Origin: CAVZVW01 sp963778845
GTDB lineage: Bacteria; Actinomycetota; Actinomycetes; Actinomycetales; Kineosporiaceae
Assembly (NCBI GenBank): GCA_963778845.1
Contig: CAVZVW010000007.1
Location: 1 to 64,000, forward strand
DNA length: 64,000 nucleotides
Direction of reading: 5' to 3'
Part shown: one piece after another, positions 62,173 through 64,000 of the stretch
How the letters are laid out: each line of letters starts with the position of its first letter
Numbering within the stretch: the stretch's first letter is position 1
Translations under genes and position numbers: made by a program
The notes under the pieces: generated by a model
The model's input: the letters and a program-made list of their open reading frames with translations, nothing else
Told to the model about the DNA's origin: nothing
Database searches by the model: none

Positions 62173-63219
62173 TCAGAGGGTGGCGACGACCTTGCCCCGC
62201 ACCCTGCCTGCCTCGAGATCCCGCATCGCATCGGGAAGCTCCGACAGCGCACAGACGCGGTCGATGGCGGGGGTGACGGAGCCGTCCTCGATGAGCGTGC
62301 GGAGTGTGTCGAGGTCCGCCGTGTTCGTGGTGGCGACCCAGAAGCCCCCGAGGCGCTGACCGACGAACGGGGACAGCGCCATCGACCGCAGCTGACGGCC
62401 GAGGCCTGCGGTCCACTGCCCGCCGTCCTCCCCTCCGACGAAGACGAGGGTGCCCTTGGGGGTGAGGAGGCGGCGCAGTGCGCGCAGCGGTCGGTTGCCC
62501 GCGATGTCGAGCACGAGGTCGTAGCGGCGGCCGCCGGCACCGACGTCGGCTGCCGTGTAGTCGATCACATGGTCGGCGCCCAGGGATCGCACGAGGTCGA
62601 CCTTGGAGGTGCTGCAGACGCCGGTCACCTCTGCGCCGAAGGCCTTGGCGAGCTGGACGGCGAACGTCCCCACGCCCCCCGAGGCGCCGATGACCAGAGC
62701 GGTCTGACCGGCCTGGACGCGGCCATGGGTGCGCAGGGCCTGCAGGGCGGTCACCCCTGACACCGGAACCGCCGCAGCCTGCTCGAACGTCAGCTTCGCC
62801 GACATCCGGGCCAGCCTGCCCGCACTGGTCGAGGCGTACTCCGCGAACGAGCCCTCACCGGCGCCGAACACGAGGTCGCCAGGTGCCAGGCCCACGACGT
62901 CAACACCGACGGCCTCGACGACGCCGGCTAGCTCGAGGCCGATCCTGGCGTCCTTGGGCCGGCGCACGCCGAACCCCGCGATCCGCATGAGGTACGGACG
63001 GCCCGTCATGAGGTGCCAGGCGCCCCTGTCGAGACCGGCGGCGCGTACCCGCACCAGCACCTGGTCAGCGCCCATCGTGGGGCGTGCCACGTCCCTGAGC
63101 TCCAGGAGGTCCGCGGATCCGTAGGCGTCGCGCACGAGAGCCTTCATCCGGGTTCCCGGGACGTGGGGTTCTCCCTCATCCCGGGTTCTGCTGCCCAGCC
63201 CGTTCTGGTTCGTCGCCAT
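62173..63219 (-). CDS. NAD(P)-dependent alcohol dehydrogenase / quinone oxidoreductase
   Basis: 348 residues, medium-chain reductase superfamily. GroES-like start (MKALVRDAYGSADLLEL), then GLELAGVVEAVGVDV, the Rossmann motif GASGGVGTFAVQLAKAFGAE near 170 and a quinone-oxidoreductase-like end. The usual zinc cysteines are missing, so it belongs to the QOR/zeta-crystallin branch. ATG 63219 has an AGAGGAG Shine-Dalgarno. The TetR gene divergent from it shares a palindromic operator, so this reductase is probably its target. Confidence 0.9.
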   Translation of the reverse strand: MATNQNGLGSRTRDEGEPHVPGTRMKALVRDAYGSADLLELRDVARPTMGADQVLVRVRAAGLDRGAWHLMTGRPYLMRIAGFGVRRPKDARIGLELAGVVEAVGVDVVGLAPGDLVFGAGEGSFAEYASTSAGRLARMSAKLTFEQAAAVPVSGVTALQALRTHGRVQAGQTALVIGASGGVGTFAVQLAKAFGAEVTGVCSTSKVDLVRSLGADHVIDYTAADVGAGGRRYDLVLDIAGNRPLRALRRLLTPKGTLVFVGGEDGGQWTAGLGRQLRSMALSPFVGQRLGGFWVATTNTADLDTLRTLIEDGSVTPAIDRVCALSELPDAMRDLEAGRVRGKVVATL

Positions 63220-63285
63220 GATCGTGAGCTCCTCTGTAGGTGGACCGGCTCCTCCAGCCGCGATCGGCCGAAGGGCTCTCGGCAC

Positions 63286-63310
63286 GGATACCTTACTGCG
63301 TAAGGTATCC
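63286..63310. promoter_or_regulatory. TetR operator, perfect 25-bp palindrome plus half-sites
   Basis: GGATACCTTAC-TGC-GTAAGGTATCC has perfect 11-bp arms around a 3-nt centre. Further GTAAGGT half-sites follow at about 63318 (ACGTAAGGTACC) and 63335 (CCGTAAGG). It lies midway in the 152-nt divergent region, so one repressor could control both genes. Confidence 0.85.
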
Positions 63311-63371
63311 TCATGACGTAAGGTACCCGTACACCGTAAGGCTGTCAAACAGGAAGGGAGGGACGACGTCC

Positions 63372-64000
63372 GTGGCGTCCGGCATCGGCCCCAGCACGCG
63401 ACCACGCCCTCCGCTGAGCCGGGAGCGCGTGGTTCTCGAAGCGGTCGCCCTCGCCGACGAGAACGGCATCGCCGCTCTCACCATGCGCCGGCTGGCGGAC
63501 CGCCTCGACGTCGAGCCGATGTCCCTGTACCACCACGTCGCCAGCAAGGACGAGATCCTCGACGGCATGGTCGACGTCGTGTTCCGTGAGATCGAGCTGC
63601 CCTCGACGCAGGCCGAGTGGAAGGCAGCCATGCGGCAGCGCGCCTCCTCTGCGCGCGACGCACTGCGCCGACACCCCTGGGCGGTCGGCCGCATGGAGTC
63701 GCGGGCCACCCCGGGCCCCGCAACTCTGCGCCACCACGACGCGGTGATCGGCTGCCTGCGCCACGCGGGCTTCACCGTCGAGATGACGGCACACGCCTTC
63801 TCGGCCATCGACAGCTACCTCTACGGCTTCGCGATGCAGGAGCTCAACCTGCCCTTCACCACTCCGGAGGAGACCGCCGTCATGGCCGTCACGTTCCTCG
63901 ACCAGTTCCCGACCGCGCAGTACCCGCATCTGGCCGAGCTGACCACCGAACACGTCCTGCAGCCCGGTTACGACTACGGCGACGAGTTCGAGTACGGGCT
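63372..64000 (+). CDS. TetR-family transcriptional regulator (3' end beyond window)
   Basis: At least 209 residues; no stop codon before the window end. The N-terminal helix-turn-helix is LTMRRLADRLDVEPMSLYHH, with the recognition-helix ending VASKDEILDGM; this resembles the TetR_C-1 (tetracycline-repressor-like) branch (SLYHHV). A ligand-binding domain follows, including the helices AIDSYLYGFAMQELNLPF. GTG 63372 is preceded by GGAAGGGAGGGACGACGTCC, which holds a purine-rich Shine-Dalgarno. Divergent from the oxidoreductase and sharing a perfect palindromic operator; probably a drug- or aldehyde-sensing repressor. Confidence 0.9.
   Translation, partial: MASGIGPSTRPRPPLSRERVVLEAVALADENGIAALTMRRLADRLDVEPMSLYHHVASKDEILDGMVDVVFREIELPSTQAEWKAAMRQRASSARDALRRHPWAVGRMESRATPGPATLRHHDAVIGCLRHAGFTVEMTAHAFSAIDSYLYGFAMQELNLPFTTPEETAVMAVTFLDQFPTAQYPHLAELTTEHVLQPGYDYGDEFEYG

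Noticed and set aside
1..64000. tRNA, rRNA, riboswitch or mobile-element genes
   Set aside because: I looked for cloverleaf ends, conserved rRNA stretches, transposase motifs (DDE) and integrase motifs and saw none; short or divergent RNAs could be missed without covariance searches.

Overview
The window looks like chromosomal DNA of a high-GC actinomycete, most likely a Micrococcales-type soil or plant-litter bacterium. This rests on strong G/C bias at third codon positions, many GTG starts, many leaderless starts (a TANNNT-like -10 box 6-8 nt before the start codon), SOS boxes of the TCGAAC-N4-GTTCGA type, and families common in that phylum (Pnkp/Hen1, DinB2-like polymerase, SWIM/SNF2 helicase, sugar ABC importer without its own ATPase). 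The genus assignment is inference. No rRNA, tRNA, CRISPR array, integrase or transposase was recognised.

Layout. 0-10 kb: a SWIM-SNF2 helicase with a partner gene, then a decayed stretch (C-terminal scrap of a GH3 glycosidase, terminator-like hairpin, unidentified minus-strand remnant), small genes (YciI-like, TfoX-N), an uncharacterised two-gene membrane cassette, a HEPN-like pseudogene, a small gene with its own SOS box, and an AraC/VOC pair. 10-14.2 kb: a Hen1-Pnkp RNA-repair operon, with one frameshift in hen1 and two in pnkp. 14.4-16.9 kb: a Fic protein and an SOS-controlled DinB polymerase. 17-22.5 kb: a decayed serine hydrolase, a DUF389 membrane protein, an XRE/DUF2975 pair with a likely operator, a PLD-like protein and small genes. 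22.5-29.2 kb: a minus-strand PAP2-DagK-SulP-SulP operon and a second, divergent PAP2 gene.

29.3-46.8 kb is the best-defined functional block. A LacI regulator and LutABC lactate oxidation genes face an ABC sugar importer, L-rhamnose isomerase, bifunctional rhamnulose-1-P aldolase/lactaldehyde dehydrogenase, rhamnulokinase, a GH3 glycosidase and a GH78 alpha-L-rhamnosidase. Together they form a route from rhamnosides to dihydroxyacetone phosphate and L-lactate, and from lactate to pyruvate. Two matching LacI-type operators lie in the divergent promoter region.

46.8-64 kb: a membrane-anchored phosphodiesterase, SHOCT/DUF6325 pair, ClC channel, a DUF480-methyltransferase fusion, a multicopper oxidase block bounded by a ~57-bp direct repeat, endonuclease IV, methyltransferases, a DinB2-like polymerase whose steric-gate residue is Ile, an azoreductase-like flavoprotein, and an oxidoreductase/TetR pair divergent around a perfect palindrome; the TetR gene runs off the window end. 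Several otherwise convincing genes (hen1, pnkp, second sugar permease, rhaI, GH3) carry single-base indels, some in G or C runs, so sequencing error must be weighed against real decay.
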